Positions 22,981-23,059 of a DNA stretch of 23,059 nt are shown piece by piece. Each line of letters opens with the position of its first letter. Position 1 is the first letter of the stretch. This DNA comes from Desulfovibrio sp. Dsv1 (GTDB lineage: Bacteria; Desulfobacterota; Desulfovibrionia; Desulfovibrionales; Desulfovibrionaceae): the NCBI GenBank assembly GCA_000403945.1, contig APFI01000358.1, forward strand, positions 1-23,059, in the 5' to 3' direction. Under the pieces are notes generated by a model, which saw nothing but the letters and a program-made list of their open reading frames with translations, had not been told where the DNA came from and did no database searches. A program made the translations under genes and the position numbers.

Positions 22981-23058
22981 TTAGTGCAAAGCCAAACTGG
23001 AGCCCCCAGCATGCTTGAAGGCAAGCTCTTCTGGAGTGAGATTGCCCAATGATTCGTG
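22981..23058 (-). pseudogene. C-terminal tail of an IS3-family transposase (OrfB), cut by the window edge
   Basis: The minus strand from the window edge reads HESLGNLTPEELAFKHAGGS and ends at TAA (22983-22981). This matches the extreme C-terminus of IS3-group OrfB integrases (usual form RPHESLGNLTPxEF). The rest lies beyond position 23059, so I cannot say whether the full gene is intact; it is entered as a partial gene. CCCCCTCAG at 22972-22980 may be part of the element's terminal repeat. Confidence 0.7.
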
Positions 23059-23059
23059 T

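Noticed and set aside
1..23059. CRISPR arrays, tRNA or rRNA genes, prophage genes
   Set aside because: I saw no evenly spaced direct repeats, no tRNA-like cloverleaf ending in CCA, no rRNA stretches and no phage structural or integrase genes. Short or diverged RNAs could still be missed by eye.

Overview
The window is GC-rich, densely coded bacterial DNA that looks like a Desulfovibrio-type sulfate reducer (Desulfovibrionaceae). The main reason is the right half: a decaheme cytochrome c gene followed by rnfCDGEAB and apbE, an arrangement I know from Desulfovibrio. Both edges lie in repeated DNA: a perfect 62-bp inverted repeat of an internal segment on the left, and an IS3-type transposase tail on the right. 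The window may therefore be a whole draft contig.

Layout, left to right. Positions 1-835 hold one copy of the 62-bp inverted repeat, a terminator and a decayed IS200-type tnpA. Positions 836-4281 are a tightly overlapping plus-strand operon: a FecCD/BtuC-type permease, its ATPase, its binding protein, and cobI, whose 3' end looks replaced. Positions 4148-4209 are the second copy of the inverted repeat, inside cobI. Positions about 4322-4515 are a cobalamin riboswitch on the minus strand that points into the 3' end of this operon. Next come PgeF (YfiH) and 5-formyl-THF cyclo-ligase on the minus strand, then a metallophosphoesterase, an RNase E/G with a long disordered N-terminus, and QueH on the plus strand. 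A polysaccharide group follows: a WbpP-like epimerase (minus), a GT4 glycosyltransferase and a polyprenyl glycosylphosphotransferase (plus). Then there is an internally deleted IS5-family remnant and a broken GT10 fucosyltransferase. Positions 14915-22083 are the minus-strand Rnf operon, read right to left as decaheme cytochrome, rnfC, D, G, E, A, B, apbE. The right end is a decayed IS605-type tnpB with its 3' hairpin, next to an IS3 orfB tail.

How the genes fit together. The transporter and cobI form a corrinoid or metal uptake and cobalamin-synthesis operon. The riboswitch is in the right neighbourhood but faces the wrong way. Inverting the segment between the two 62-bp repeats would put it upstream of the operon in the correct orientation and give cobI a different 3' end. 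This points to a past or still reversible inversion, or to a riboswitch-controlled antisense transcript. The Rnf complex would join cytoplasmic ferredoxin to a periplasmic multiheme cytochrome. Its RnfC lacks the glycine-rich FMN/NADH loop seen in classical RnfC, which suggests the cytochrome, not NADH, is the main redox partner. ApbE would attach FMN to RnfG and RnfD, whose acceptor motifs are atypical here.
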